Shown: piece after piece, positions 11,249-22,180 of the stretch | How the letters are laid out: each line of letters opens with the position of its first letter | How positions within the stretch are numbered: position 1 is the first letter of the stretch | NCBI RefSeq assembly: GCF_027744825.2 | Contig: NC_071348.1 | Location: forward strand, 21,733,563 to 21,797,562 | DNA from: Synchiropus splendidus | Lineage: Eukaryota > Chordata > Actinopteri > Syngnathiformes > Callionymidae | Reading direction: 5' to 3' | Length of the DNA stretch: 64,000 nt | Position numbers and translations under genes: made by a program | Notes under the pieces: model-generated | Database searches by the model: none | What the model was told of the DNA's origin: nothing | Seen by the model: the letters and a program-made list of their open reading frames with translations, nothing else

Positions 11249-11810
11249 TGTCACGGCTCAGACAATGTGGAGAAGCCAAGCGCAGGAAGTATAGAAAGGC
11301 TGATACCAATATGCCCACAAAGAGTCCAAGACAAGAGCCAACACAAATGGGGCCTGGCCCGAGTCCAAACAAATAACTAAGAGGAACTCCAACGGAGCAA
11401 GCTCAACCGAAATCCAGGGAGCATCAAAAGAGTCCAGAAACACACTGACAACAGGTCGGGCACGAGTGACAAGGAACTAAGAAACAAGAAAACATCAAAT
11501 AGAATAAACTTACAAAAATTCTCAGGCACAAAGGCAAAAAAAAAAAAGTCAATCCAGGAAGAAAAAAAATATGTGGAAGTAAAAGGCCAAAATGTTCAGA
11601 ACAGGAGTCCAAAAGCAAACCACCGTGTAGAAACATTCACAATGTGGAGCTGCATCAACCTCCAGCTTCTCCTTTAGAGGTGGAGGTTCATCAGTGAGAA
11701 ATTGATTGCAGCTGCTGATCGCGCCCGACACTGTCAAGAGAGTTAAAGACACACACACAGGAGCAGGAAGTAGCTGACAAAATAAAAGCATGGTGTGAGG
11801 GGCCATGACA
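11249..11810 (-). mobile_element. Solo LTR (gypsy-type), 562 bp
   Basis: On the minus strand it opens TGTCATGGCC and closes GCCGTGACA, the TG..CA ends of an LTR. Flanking 5-mers are GCGAG (left, 11244-11248) and GTGAG (right, 11811-11815), a target duplication with one likely CpG decay. The TTTTATTTTGT block soon after the 5' end recurs at 13456 and 41700 in other LTRs. No internal retroelement sequence adjoins it, so it is the product of LTR-LTR recombination. Confidence 0.75.
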
Positions 11811-12189
11811 GTGAGAGCAGCTGAATGAATGACAATATTGAAACTTTTGATAGTCATATTTATTGTAATTATTTAGAGTATAACCTATACTTTTAGCAGT
11901 GAAAACAAAAATCAAGTCTTTTACAGAACAAACAGCAGCAAGAACAAACAATAGTGCAAATAGTGCAATGCTGAGAATCATAAAACAGAAACACAACTAT
12001 ACCAAACTGGGAAATTAACTGCAGTGACAATGGTTTGGTAACACAAATATTTTCAGCCACACAAACAAAATAAATTATTTTCGTAACTCTAGATATTATG
12101 ATAAATAAAATAACAAATTAAATAAAAAATGCTGCATAAAGTGCTTCAGTAGTGGTAGTAAGACATTTAGGAATTTCACTCATCAACAT
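11811..12189. other. Unassigned, no gene recognised
   Basis: AT-rich, with no domain or repeat recognised. Confidence 0.35.
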
Positions 12190-12600
12190 TGCTATCCCAC
12201 AAACCAATGACTGTACCTCATGTGGAGAAGCTTCTCAAACTTGAGCTCTGACGGCGTGTTTCTCTTTGGAGGGAGAATCAGTTCTCCCAAGGCTAAATAG
12301 ACCTTATACTGGGGCAACGGAGGGAGTGGCTGCATTAAGTTTGAGAGACATTTTTTTATCAATGGAAATTGATTCAGAATGCCTCAACCTGTTTCTTCTT
12401 TGATTTGAGGTATGAAGCTTCTTTGTTCTCTGCAAAGCCAAAGAACTCCTCCTCTCTGCTGGTAGACAGTTGCTGTGTGGTGGTGGTGGCAGCAGACTTG
12501 CCTTCACCAGATCCCTCCGCTTCGGATCATGCAGCCAACGAAGCTTGAATTTTGGTAGCGTCACAGCACCAGGACAGAATCCTCACTTCCGAGGACACGT
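12190..12600 (-). pseudogene. hAT transposase C-terminal relic
   Basis: Minus-strand frames read LPKFKLRWL near 12550, then an acidic EEEFFGFAE-like stretch, then LFSLGELILPPKRNTPSELKFEKLL near 12240. This is the order and wording of the C-terminal part of BED-type hAT transposases: the domain before dimerisation, then the dimerisation motif whose usual form is RLFS-G---PRRN-L. Several frameshifts separate the pieces. It is distinct from the transposase pseudogene at 13.8-15.9 kb, which has its own dimerisation motif. Confidence 0.6.
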
Positions 12601-12741
12601 GCAAACCTTGTTTTGATGGCCTACAATGACACATGACAAGAAAAAGTAACTATTCAATATTCCATGAGACAGTAGGCATTGTTTAAAAATGCACTAAACA
12701 TCAGCAGCATGCCATAATTTTATACAGAATCTATTTTAATT

Positions 12742-13264
12742 AGGCGTGGGACTTTAACGAGTTAATTACAATTAATTAATTACAACTTATTATTATGATT
12801 AACTAATTACAACAAAAACATAATTAAATTGAATTGAATTGAACAGTTTGCTCTCCAGACAACAGGGAACCAAAAGCAAACAAAAGCATCTGATTGCTTT
12901 TGTTGAGGAATGTTTTTCTCTAACAATGGCCAGGGTTTCCACTACTCTGGATGTACTTGAAATTCTTATAAAATTGAAATTTTTATACAAATATTTTCAT
13001 GACATTAAAAGAGCTTTAGTTTTAATAAGGTGGTATAAAAACTTGAATATCGCCACCATCGTGATTTATTGTGCTATTGTCAAACTGATGTAAAATAAAC
13101 AATATTTTGTTGTTTAAATGTATGTATCGGTCCATATGGGTCCAATTGAAGGATGTGGCTTCTTGTGGCAAATATTCTTGTATGATTAAACTGCGATTAA
13201 TTGGGACTAATTAATCAGAAATTATCCAAATAATAAGATTCTTTTTTAAATCGAATCCCACCCA
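12742..13264 (-). mobile_element. Short non-autonomous DNA element, copy B
   Basis: Reverse-complement relative of copy A (9377-9985). On the minus strand it begins GGTGGGATTCGATTT near 13264 and ends AAAGTCCCACGCC near 12742. It shares the AAGAATATTTGCCACAAGAAGCCACAT and AATGGCCAGGGTTTCCACTACT blocks. It has no coding capacity. Confidence 0.7.
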
Positions 13265-13455
13265 AAATTATTTTATAATATCCACATCACAGACACTGGC
13301 ATCTGTGATACAGTATTTTCCGATTTTCACTTCTTCCATTTGTTTCAGTTTGCCAAACACCAACCTCCCTCTACCTTTAACCAGGACACTGTTCCTGAAC
13401 TCCTGCTTCTGCTATCAACTTTGGAACACAGACCTGACTTTACTTGAGCTTTTTG

Positions 13456-13650
13456 TCATGTCCATGTTCAGCACTTTTATTTTGTTGTTCCCCAGTTGTG
13501 TGTTTTTCTGTTTCCTCTCCTGCTTTCCTGCAGCTTCACAGCTACACAGCTGGGACCAATTTTGCAATCAAACCTCGCTGATTTCAACACCTTGGCTCCA
13601 GACTGTGTTGGCAGAAGGTCACTTCACATCCACAGGTAATGATCTTCCTC
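13456..13650 (+). mobile_element. Partial LTR, 5' end
   Basis: Starts TGTCATGTCCATGTTCAGCACTTTTATTTTG and continues with GCTTCACAGCTACACAGCTGG and TGCAATCAAACCTC. The solo LTR at 41645 has matching blocks in the same order (GCTTCACAAGCGGCGCAGCTGG, GACAATCAAGCCTCA). The 3' part is missing, and there is no closing TGACA. Confidence 0.55.
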
Positions 13651-13774
13651 TTGTGCCATTGCTTTCCTATGTGATTGATAGATTTGGCTTGTGTCAGTTG
13701 ATCAGTCGAGGCCTCATTTAATAGCTCATTGCTGACATCTGCTGGTCATTGGATGTAACCCAGATGTTATGTGG

Positions 13775-15880
13775 TTAACTGTCCGTTGATTTGTCAGTTG
13801 TATGTTCAGTTACTTGATGTGCTTGTGTAACTTGGACATATTCAATCATTTTCACTGTGTTGGGGCTCAGTCGATTCCTTTTTTCGGATATGATTTCCCA
13901 TGCCTTTGAGAAAATCTTCTCGCAGGGAGAGAAGCAGGCGTGCAAAGGAACCAAATTGCCAACTGGTAAAGGTGTGGATATATGGTTTTGTGGTCCTTCC
14001 AAAACAACAGTGGGTCCTCATTTCTTGAAATGTATTTTTGGATGAGGTACCGTTGCACTTCCACAATAGCCTCAGCTTCAGCATTGGACACGCCCCGACT
14101 CTCATTTACCGACGTGTCAAATAGACTCCACAGGTTCAGTTCACCTAATTAACAGTTCACCACCTAAAAAAAAGACAGCACTTCATGATAGTATTATAGT
14201 AAACATGAAAACAGATATAAAATGTTGATTGTGCTGCCGCATTTTCATCCTTCACTTGAGGCCTTTGTGGAGGAATTGATGGCAGAGAGATTATGTTGGC
14301 GCACTCCGTTTTCAGTCTTTCTACGGCCTCATTTGCTCTCAACTCACTGTGGAATCCAAGTACTTTCAACCGTGGATCCAGCAGTGTTGCCAGTGTCATT
14401 ACACTGGCAGTCTCTAGTTTGGCCAGATGATCCCTCAGCCTTACTTTTAAAATGTCTGTCAACATTTTTGGTGTTTCTGTGGTCACATTAGAAGCTTCGC
14501 AGTTCACTGCATGCAGAAGCATTTTCATCTGTGGTATCACTTTAGACCCGACACCCGTTTCTCCTCTAACAGCTTAACAGTGGCCTGGTGGAATGGGCCA
14601 AGCACTTTAATGATTTCTTCAATTGTTTTGAAGTCACTGGATGTGAGTTGTGACAGTAAAGCAAGGGCAGCCCCCATGGCTTCCCGCTGCTCAAAGACAC
14701 GCTGGAGCATAAGCAGTGTGCTGTTCCAGCGTGTTTCTACCTCCATTAGCAACTTATGTTTTGGTCTTCCCATGGACTCTTGCATGTGGCCAAGGCGTTC
14801 TTTAGCAGTTGTGGAGGTCCGGAAGTAGGCCACAATTTTTCTGGTTTTTGCTCTTATTTCAGACAATATGGGGACCTGGTCAAATGACTTTCGCACAATC
14901 AAATTAAGGGAATGTGCAACACATATGCTTTGCCTTACACCAAGAGTGTGTGCACAGGCTATCATATTGGATGCCGCATCTGTGACCAGGCATTTGACCT
15001 AATCTTTTATTCCCCATTCTGCCATAATTTTTGTCTTTGCCTGGGCTAAGTTCTCTGCTGTGTGGCTCTGTGGAAAGTGTTCCACTCCCAGCAGGATGGT
15101 GTTCAGAGTGTCCTCCTCAGTAATAAAGTGACACGTCACACCAAGATAGGCCTCCATGTCCATAGAGGTCCACATGTCTGCAGTCAGACTGCAAGCTTTA
15201 GCTTTCTGGACCTCTTCTTTTGCCTTCTGCATTTCGGCATGGAATCTCTCCTCGACCATTGCCTTTAGAGCCTGGAAAATAAAATAAACAATAATGCCTC
15301 AGATTTATATAGCGCTTTTCATGACACTCAAAGCACCTCAGAGTTCATTCACACGAGGCGAGGGAGATTAGGTCTAACCCAATGACACTATGAAAGCAAC
15401 TTGGTGGGAGCGGGATTTGAACCGCCAACCCTGCAGTCATTGGACAACCTGCTCAACCACCTGATCTACTGCTGCCCACTACTATGGCACCTGTCATTTA
15501 CCATACAACAAACAGCATAAATTATGGATATACAATACTCACCTGTCTAGTTGGAATAATATAGGTAGGCTCGAGGAGCTCCAGGAGGCTCCTAAATCCC
15601 TGATCTTCCACCAGTGTGAAAGGCTGGGAATCCTTCACAACCATGGCAACCGAAGCCTGATCCACAGCATGTTTCCTGGTACCTACACAGACACATTACA
15701 TTCGATCATGTTGTTATGTTTCGGCCACAGTGAGGGACATGGCATTTTAAATGATTGTGGGTTATTACTTGGCGCGGGTTGTGCACGTTCATTTTCATTC
15801 AAGGCTCGGTACTGCCTCAACATGCATGTGGTGTTGTTTGTGTAACTCAGCTCCTTCGAGAAGAGCAAGCACTTCACCTG
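13775..15880 (-). pseudogene. hAT transposase pseudogene with BED finger, spliced
   Basis: Three exon-like blocks lie on the minus strand. Exon 1 (about 15880-15769) encodes a BED finger lookalike with the ELSYTNNTT core, but the second Cys is Phe and the distal ligands are lost. Exon 2 (15683-15543) encodes the ...PFTLVEDQGFRSLL block and ends at a consensus donor CAG/GTGAGT. Exon 3 starts at 15271 after a TTTTCCAG acceptor. It runs through TADMWTS, CVAHSLNLIV and ETRWNST, then a dimerisation block with KIFSKAWEIISEKRNRLSPNT near 13900. This is the DDE-type RNase H-like fold and dimerisation module of hAT transposases, which bind the element ends and cut and paste it. Frameshifts near 14970, 14540-14100 and 14000 break the protein. 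No terminal repeats were found. Confidence 0.85.
15286..15481 (-). mobile_element. tRNA-derived SINE in the hAT intron
   Basis: On the minus strand it reads GGGCAGCAGTAGATCAGGTGG (A box) then GGTTCAAATCC (B box), followed by a body ending in AAAAGCGCTATATAAATCTGAGG. This is a tail common to fish SINE-like repeats. It lies wholly inside the 271-bp intron (15272-15542) of the transposase pseudogene. Confidence 0.75.
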
Positions 15881-15974
15881 AAACCAAAAGATTGTTTGAA
15901 GAATGAGTGTTGGGGGTGTGGGGGTTAAAATTTCTATCTACATATATGTTATAATGTATTATTATTATATCATG

Positions 15975-16466
15975 TGTCACAAACATAGTGTACAGAAGGC
16001 TCCCTTTAAGATGACGTCACACGTTGCGTGGCAGTTTTGACATGCGCAGTAGTGGTTGAAGTTCGCTCTGAGAGTAGTTGGCTGCCGCTCGTCCTCCTGG
16101 GTTTTTTGTCTTAAGTTCCAAGTACATGACCAAAGTAAGTGTTTGTTTTCACCATAGTTGCCTTTCAGTGTTTGGTTAGTCCGTAGTTGTGTGCGTTGCC
16201 TTGTGTGCATTTGATATAGTAGTAGTAGTCCGTCGTCGACGAAGGACGCTCCAGCAATTAGCCACCGCCCTTTGCGGCGTGTTAAGTGGTCACGTGATCC
16301 AATGGACCGTGTGCGGGTAGTGGCGTTTGCCCACCACACGATGGTGCCCGTTCCCACGGAATGAGAATCGGTTTCTTTGACATGTTTTGTCCATTAAGGT
16401 GTGACCATTGTATTGTAATTTGTATAATTTTGTATAATTGTCTTCTGTGTGTTATTTCACAGAAAC

Positions 16467-16499
<33 letters not shown>

Positions 16500-16626
16500 C
16501 AAGAACTTGGACAAATAAACCACACAGTTTACACATCTCTTGAACTCCTGTGCTCTGACCGGCCAACCATCGTGGATTCTTTATCAGTTATCCGAACCAG
16601 CATCATCATCGTCCTTCCTCCTCAAC
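15975..16626 (+). repeat. BEL/Pao 5' LTR
   Basis: Opens TGTCACAAAC and ends near CCTCCTCAACA. It contains an (AT)n run at 16467-16499. The last 130 bp match 18825-18958. The 5' boundary is inferred from the TGT start, because the 3' LTR lacks that part. Confidence 0.6.
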
Positions 16627-16662
16627 ATTAAGTGGTCCTTCGAGCCGGATAAAGAATCTACG

Positions 16663-17256
16663 ATGGACCCTAGAGAGATGTACCCGGACGTGCGGCCAAA
16701 GCGAAGACCACAACGTCCAGCGAGATTCCAGGACTTCCAAGTGGACTACATTGGCAGTCGGCAAGAAGACCGTCCTCCACCAGGCAAGCCTACACCTCAA
16801 TCATGGGAGACCCCAACCCAGAGGAGACAAGTATCACCGCCTTACTACGGACGCTACCATGAGGATGCGGCTCATTATGAGATGCCTCCGCTTGCTTCAG
16901 TTCGCTTCCAGGACAGTGAGCTTTACAGCGATTTGTCAGCTTCTCCAGGACCTCCAGACTGGGACCCACATTACGAAGGAAGAAGTAGCTATGACGAGAG
17001 CTCCCGACTATATCATACCCAAAGAGCCTTCGAATCAGGTCTGAAGGAGCTACATGAGACACAAAAGGAGATGAAAGAACTACTGGATGTAACCCGTTCC
17101 TTGCATGCCGTTATGGGTCAACCTGGAAAGCATGCAGGGAAGAGTAACAGCTTTGAACTATCAGTAGAGGAGGATGAAGGAGACTGGCCTGAACCTCCAC
17201 CCTGGCCTGAAACCAACTGTAGACCTTCGTCACAGCATGCAAAACCTGAATATTGA
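16663..17256 (+). pseudogene. BEL/Pao gag, N-terminal part
   Basis: The frame opens at an ATG 37 bp after the LTR (MDPREMYPDV...). It encodes about 198 residues rich in Pro, Arg and Gln, then a predicted helix of the form ELHETQKEMKELLDVTRSL. It stops at 17254-17256. The rest of gag continues in another frame from about 17270, so a frameshift splits the protein. In BEL elements this product forms the cytoplasmic particle around the RNA. Confidence 0.7.
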
Positions 17257-17439
17257 TGCACATCAGATTCGGCCCCTCCCAGCTCCACCCGCAAATGACT
17301 GTGCATCCAGCACCTATGTTCAACACCAGTCTCAGCAGCCCGTCCACAGTTTTGCCCCTCCTCCTCCAGTAGATCAGGTCTACAGAGGACCCCCCCCCCA
17401 ACAATTCCAAAATTCATCCAACCAGACCCCAGTGAGTTC

Positions 17440-18297
17440 TCTCGACTACATATTGCTCTGGAGAACCTACTTCCTCCAACAGCCTCTGAGCTCTTCAACT
17501 ATCAAGTTCTGCTCGACCATCTGAAGCTGGAAGAAGCCAAGCTGATTGCGGACGCCTACTTGAATTCCCCAAACCCCTACACTGAGATCATGGCAGCTCT
17601 CCATGACAAGTTTGGACAACCTCACCAGCTGGCACTTCGGACAATAGCCACAGTTCTTGAAGCTCCAGAAGTCAGGTGTGGAGATAGCACAGCCTTTCAG
17701 AAGTTTTCCCTCCAGATTCAGTCCTTGGTGGGTCTTCTACAGACACTAGGTTCAGAAGGGGAAGTTGAACTCAAGTGTGGTTCTCACGTTGCTAGGCTGT
17801 TGAGTAAGCTTCCCCCAGAACTGCGGGCAGACTTTCGCCGCCACCATTACAATTCCATAACTAGTCACACCTTGACTGACTTAGCTGAGTGGCTTCGGTA
17901 TGAATCCTGGTGTCAGGGATATGATAGTCATGTCGCTGTGCGTAGTGGTAAGGAGAGGTTCACCACCAAAGGGGAGGGTCGTGCAGGAAGGCAGACAGTA
18001 ACTGTTTTACACGAAAAGGACAATGAAAGGACAATGCTGCTCGCAGAAGCAGCAAAATGTCTGAACATGAACGGCAGTCCAGAAAACCTCCCTCTCCGAA
18101 CAGTTCGCCACGATGTCCAGGTATTGCATGGACAAACTGTGTCATTCCAAGTTTCCTCAGTGGATCGTCCATCCATACAGCTAACAACCTCAGCCTTGCC
18201 CCATACACCTATCCAATGGAACGTCTCCAACGGAAGTTTAAGCACATGCATGGTCTTCCGATCCCGGCCTTTAAGAATGCTACCCCCTTCCTGCTGA
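17440..18297 (+). pseudogene. BEL/Pao gag capsid region and protease start
   Basis: The frame reads SELFNYQVLLDHLKLEEAKL, then PYTEIMAALHDKFGQPHQLAL and PEVRCGDSTAFQKFSLQIQSLV, the capsid-like segment (DUF1759 type) of Pao elements. It ends LSKLPPELRADFRR...TLTDLAEWLRYE. A deletion then joins it directly to the aspartic protease region (ENLPLRTVRHDVQVLHGQTVSF), leaving out the zinc knuckles and the protease active-site strand. Another frameshift near 18200 moves the reading to the next segment. Confidence 0.75.
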
Positions 18298-18824
18298 TTG
18301 GTTCTGATCAACCTCACCTTATAACACCCGTTGAGCCAGTCAGGCTGGGCCCCCCCGGGGGGCCAGCTGCTGTACATACAAGGCTGGGCTGGACTCTTGA
18401 AGGTCCCGTTCGAGATACGGGGGGGCTATCTCACAGTACGCAGTGCCTCTTGACCACCTCCCCACCACACCTGGATGAGATTTTCCAGCATGTTGAGAGA
18501 CTCTGGAAACTGGATGTCGTACCCCAACACCCTGAGAGAGAAGTGACTCGCTCCAAGCTTGATAATCATACTGTTGCACTGCTTAAGTCCAGAACTGCCA
18601 GGGTAGAGGTGGATGGTATTTTCAGATATGCAACTCCATTACTGCGTCGCTATGGCGCTGTGGCGTATTTGAGAACTGAGGATAGCCAAGGCCAACGGCA
18701 CCTGTCCTTCATCCTAGCCTGCTCACGCGTGGCCCCAAAGCGCCTTCAGTCCATCCCGCGCTTGGAGCTTTGTGCAGCACTTGTAGCGGCTCAACTAGCC
18801 AGTGTCCTGAAGAATGAGCTATAT
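18200..18824 (+). pseudogene. BEL/Pao protease end and RNase H fragment
   Basis: The frame carries FLLIGSDQPHLITPVEPVRLGPPGGPAA and TRLGWTLEGP, hallmark text of the Pao protease-RT linker. It then has the N-terminal RT approach (PPHLDEIFQHVERLWKLD...FRYATPLLRR) and jumps to YGAVAYLRTE...SRVAPKRLQSIPRLELCAALVAAQLA, which belongs to the region after the RT palm. The roughly 350-residue polymerase core between these is absent, so reverse transcription cannot be encoded. Pol ends where the LTR remnant begins. Confidence 0.8.
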
Positions 18825-18958
18825 ATCAAGAACTTGGACAAATAAACCACACAGTTTACACATCTCTTGAACTCCTGTGCTCTGACCGGCCAACCATCGT
18901 GGATTCTTTATCAGTTATCCGAACCAGCATCATAATCTTCCTTCCTCCTCACCACATA
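18825..18958 (+). repeat. BEL/Pao 3' LTR remnant
   Basis: From ATATATCAAGAACTTGGACA to CTTCCTCCTCA it matches 16490-16624 with only a few differences near the end. The upstream three-quarters of the LTR is deleted. Confidence 0.9.
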
Positions 18959-19221
18959 GAGACCTGTGCTTCATTATACCTGTCTGTTATACCTTTGTGG
19001 GAGATATGTTCTTCGCTTCTTGGGTGGCTCCATCGTCACTCTCTGTCAGTCGAAGTAGCACAGCAATGATCAAAGACTCTTCCTGGTTTTTCTGTGCCTA
19101 TTTAAGGAGCGCGAATCATGACGCGAGCCAGTTACGTGATCGCTGAAAATGGGGCCTCATTTGCCTTCGGTCTTGTGATATGAGGAAAAAACGAGACGGG
19201 CCTCGATACGGGCTCCATTTA
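18959..19221. other. Probable diverged gypsy LTR body
   Basis: Lies directly beyond the recognisable gypsy LTR start (19222-19344, minus strand). It does not align by eye with the rest of the 25265-25948 LTR. No gene seen. Confidence 0.35.
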
Positions 19222-19344
19222 ATCATCAGCGGAATGGGTCCCAGCTGTGTGTCGCCATTAAGCTGAAGAAGGACAGATGAAGACGCGGAAGCGGGGAGAC
19301 AGGAAGTAAAACAATAAAAGCACAAACGAACACGAAACCTAACA
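19222..19344 (-). repeat. Gypsy 3' LTR, first 123 bp
   Basis: On the minus strand it opens TGTTAGGTTTCGTGTTCG and aligns with the first 120 bp of the 5' LTR at 25948 downwards with scattered differences. It then diverges at ATCATCAGCGG. Confidence 0.85.
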
Positions 19345-19505
19345 GTACACCCCCTTCGAGGAGGGCCTCTAGGCACTTTTCCAGCCTTGTCTGGGTGGGT
19401 GCCGTGAAACTTGAGATTAAGTCTTGGTCGAGGATGAGGGAGCGGGAGATCCAGTATTGCTCCTCAGGGCCAGTCAATCGCGTATCGCTTTGATGGCGGC
19501 GCCTT
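19345..19505 (-). pseudogene. Gypsy integrase chromodomain fragment
   Basis: Minus-strand reading gives LTGPEEQYWISRSLILDQDLISSF, the end of a chromodomain (the usual form is W.GYGPEE.SWIP...ILD..LI..F), followed by a linker ending EGGVLL right against the LTR. Chromodomains of this gypsy group steer integration by reading histone marks. The first half of the chromodomain and the integrase core are missing, because the LINE begins here. Confidence 0.75.
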
Positions 19506-22180
19506 GTCAGGCAGCGGCTACTGAGGCTCCCGGTAACAAAGCCAAATGTATGTATAATACAATGAAAATGAAACAATCAACGAACGAACGAACAAACAGT
19601 GGAAACGGCGCAATGCGTTTATTAGGATATGACCGGCAAACGATCATTAATCTGAGGGATTTCAACGGCTTTTATCCCGTTAGGGCGGAGACACGGACGA
19701 CCCTACACGACCTCGGTCTGTTCCACCGGTCGGATCCAAGGATCTACAGCATAGCGAAGCCCCGCCAGTCAGATTCAGAGTCCTACAGCACAGCGAAGCC
19801 CCTCCCCAGCAGCAGGGATCATCATCACGGGGGACATCGGAGGCGGTGCGAGAGGAAGCAGAAGCGCGGTTGCCGCGGCGGAATTAAGGCTAAGATAAAT
19901 GCTAACCCGTTCCGCTCGCCGCTCCCGTCGGTCCTGCTCTCTAATGTGCGCTCGCGAGAAAACAAACTGGACTATTTGAAACTGGACTTGAACACCCGAA
20001 GGGAGACACGGAACTGTTGCGTGCTGATCCTCACGGAGACGTGGCTCAACTCTTCTGTCCCGGACACCGCCATTAGCCTGGAAGGGCTAACAGCGTTCAG
20101 GGCGGACAGGAACAACGTGCTCACAGGTAAAACCCGGGGAGGGGGTGTCTGCATCTACATCAACAACAACTGGTGTATCAACACAACTCCGGTCTCCAGT
20201 CACTGCTGTGTGGACATAGAGTTTCTGATTGTGAAATGTAGACCCTTCTACTTGCCACGTGAGTTCACCAGCGTCACAGTGGTGGCCCTGTACATCCCTC
20301 CAAGCGCTGACTGCAAACAGGCCCTGAGTGTCCTCCATCAAGCCATCAGCGGCGTGCAGTCCACACACCCAGAGAGTGTCTTCATTGTGGCAGGGGACTT
20401 TAACCAGGCCAATATGAAGACTGTGCTTCCAGCCTTTCACCAGCATGTGGACTTCGCTACTCGTGGGGAGAACACCCTGGACCTGGTCTACACCAACATC
20501 AAGAAGGCGTACAGAGCTGTCCCTCGTCCTCACCTCGGCTCCTCAGATCATCTCTCTGTGTTGCTGGTCCCTGCATACCAGCCCCTGCTCATGAGAGAGA
20601 AACCAGCAGTGAGGACAGTGAGAGTGTGGCCAGAGGGAGCCATATCAGCCCTTCAGGACTGTTTCGAGCGTACTGACTGGAGCATGTTCAAGGATGCTGC
20701 TACGGACTGCAATCAGCAAACAGACGTGGGGGAGTATGCGACCATCGTCACTCGGGCCAATCAGAAGCCTTGGATGACGAAAGAGGTGCGTGATAGACTG
20801 AGGGAGCGAAATGCTGCGTTCAAATCTGGAGATGGAACGGCACTCAGATCAGCCAGGGCGAATCTGAACCGTGAAATCCGGGCAGCGAAGCGCACCCACA
20901 GTCGGAAGGTCCAAGGCTTCTTTCAGAATGCCAGCAACACCAGACAACTGTGGCAGGGCATCCAGACGGTCACAGGCTATAAAGCCTCTCCCCCTCCTTG
21001 CCGTGACGACATCAACTTCCTCAATGAGCTGAATAACTTCTTTGGAAGGTTTGAAGCTCTCAATACCAACCCTGCGAGGAAAGCTGCCCCCCACTCTGAC
21101 GAACAGACGCTCAGACTGGACACCGCTATGGTGCAGAGAACTCTGAGGAAGGTGAACGCAAGTAAAGCTGCAGGCCCTGACAACATTCCTGGACGACTGA
21201 TTAAGGAATGTGCTGACCAGCTGTCCCAAGTGCTCACGGACATCTTCAACACCTCTCTGACCCAGGCGGTCGTCCCTCCATGTTTCAAGTCGGCCATAAT
21301 TATTCCTGTGCCCAAGAAACCGACCACCACGTGTCTGAACGACTTTCGCCCCGTTGCACTAACATCCACCATCATGAAGTGCTTCAAGAGGGTGGTTGAG
21401 GACCACATCGTCTCCATACTCCCCGCATCATTCGACCCGTTCCAGTTTGCGTACCAGCCGAACCACTCCACGGAGGACGCCATCTCCACTGCTCTCCACC
21501 TGAGCCTGGAGCACCTAAGAGAAGAAGAACACTCTGGTTCGGATGCTGTTCCTGGACTTCAGCTCAGCTTTTAATACCATCATCCCACAGGACCTGGTAC
21601 ATAAATTGGAGCAACTAGGAGTGGAGACCTCCATGTGCAACTGGCTGCTGGACTTTCTCACCAACAGAACCCAGTCTGTCCGAGTAGGAGGTAACACGTC
21701 AAGTGTTATCTCCCAGAACATCGGCTCCCCTCAGGGATGTGTCCTCAGCCCACTGCTGTTCACTCTGCTGACCCACGACTGTCGCCCCAAGTATAGCAGC
21801 AACCACATCCTGAAGTACGCGGACGACACAATGGTTGTGGGTCTCATCCAGGATACCCCCCCCCCATCCTGACCACCTTCTACAGAGGGACGATCGAGAG
21901 CCTGCTGACCAGCTGCATCTCCGTCTGGTCTGGGAGCTGCAGTGCATCAGACTGGAAGTCTCTGCAGAGGGTGGTGAGGACAGCGGAGAAAATCACCGGG
22001 ACCCCGCTCCCTGCCATCAAGGATATAGCAGATGTTCGCTGCTTATCCAGGGCACAAAGGATCATCGCGGACTCTACTCATGCAAACTATGCACTGTTCT
22101 CCCTCCTGCCATCTGGCAGACGGTTCCGCAGCATCCGATGCAGAACCACCAGATTCAGGAACAAGGGAAACAAAGTGTGC
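19505..22180 (+). mobile_element. Rex1-like LINE, lying in the gypsy element
   Basis: Plus-strand non-LTR element with apurinic-like endonuclease, RT and a C-terminal tail. The boundary with gypsy integrase text is at about 22165-22185 and the left boundary is near 19505. It has one frameshift near 21535 and an internal deletion at the C-run 21858-21867. No poly-A tail or target duplication is clear, so the 3' end is also cut. Confidence 0.8.
19560..22170 (+). pseudogene. LINE endonuclease-reverse transcriptase, frameshifted
   Basis: Residues in order: a basic N-terminal segment (RRRCERKQKRGCRGG); the endonuclease with LTETWLN, GGGVCIYI, VAGDFNQ and GSSDHLSVLL (the catalytic Glu, Asp and SDH triad are all visible); a linker with KPWMTKEVRD; then the RT with [31 protein letters not shown] and YADDT. 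The enzyme nicks the target and primes reverse transcription on the cut end. The first frame runs 717 codons to 21574. A one-base shift near 21535 moves the palm (from [11 protein letters not shown]) to the next frame. After [13 protein letters not shown] a deletion jumps to the tail FYRGTIESLLTSC...[12 protein letters not shown] in a third frame. Clade is by general resemblance (Rex1/jockey group), not tested. Confidence 0.85.

Larger units (their letters stand above)
15975..18958 (+). mobile_element. BEL/Pao LTR retrotransposon, internally deleted
   Basis: A 5' LTR (about 15975-16626) is followed by TGGTCCTTCGAGCCGG, a leader typical of BEL elements, then gag, protease and fragments of pol. 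A 3' LTR remnant (18825-18958) repeats the last 130 bp of the 5' LTR nearly base for base. The RT core, most of RNase H, the integrase and the first three-quarters of the 3' LTR are missing. The right junction falls on an ATATATC that matches the end of the AT run in the 5' LTR. Confidence 0.8.

Noticed and set aside
16540..16662. Upstream extension of the BEL gag frame into the LTR
   Set aside because: The codons before 16663 are LTR and leader sequence that happen to be open.
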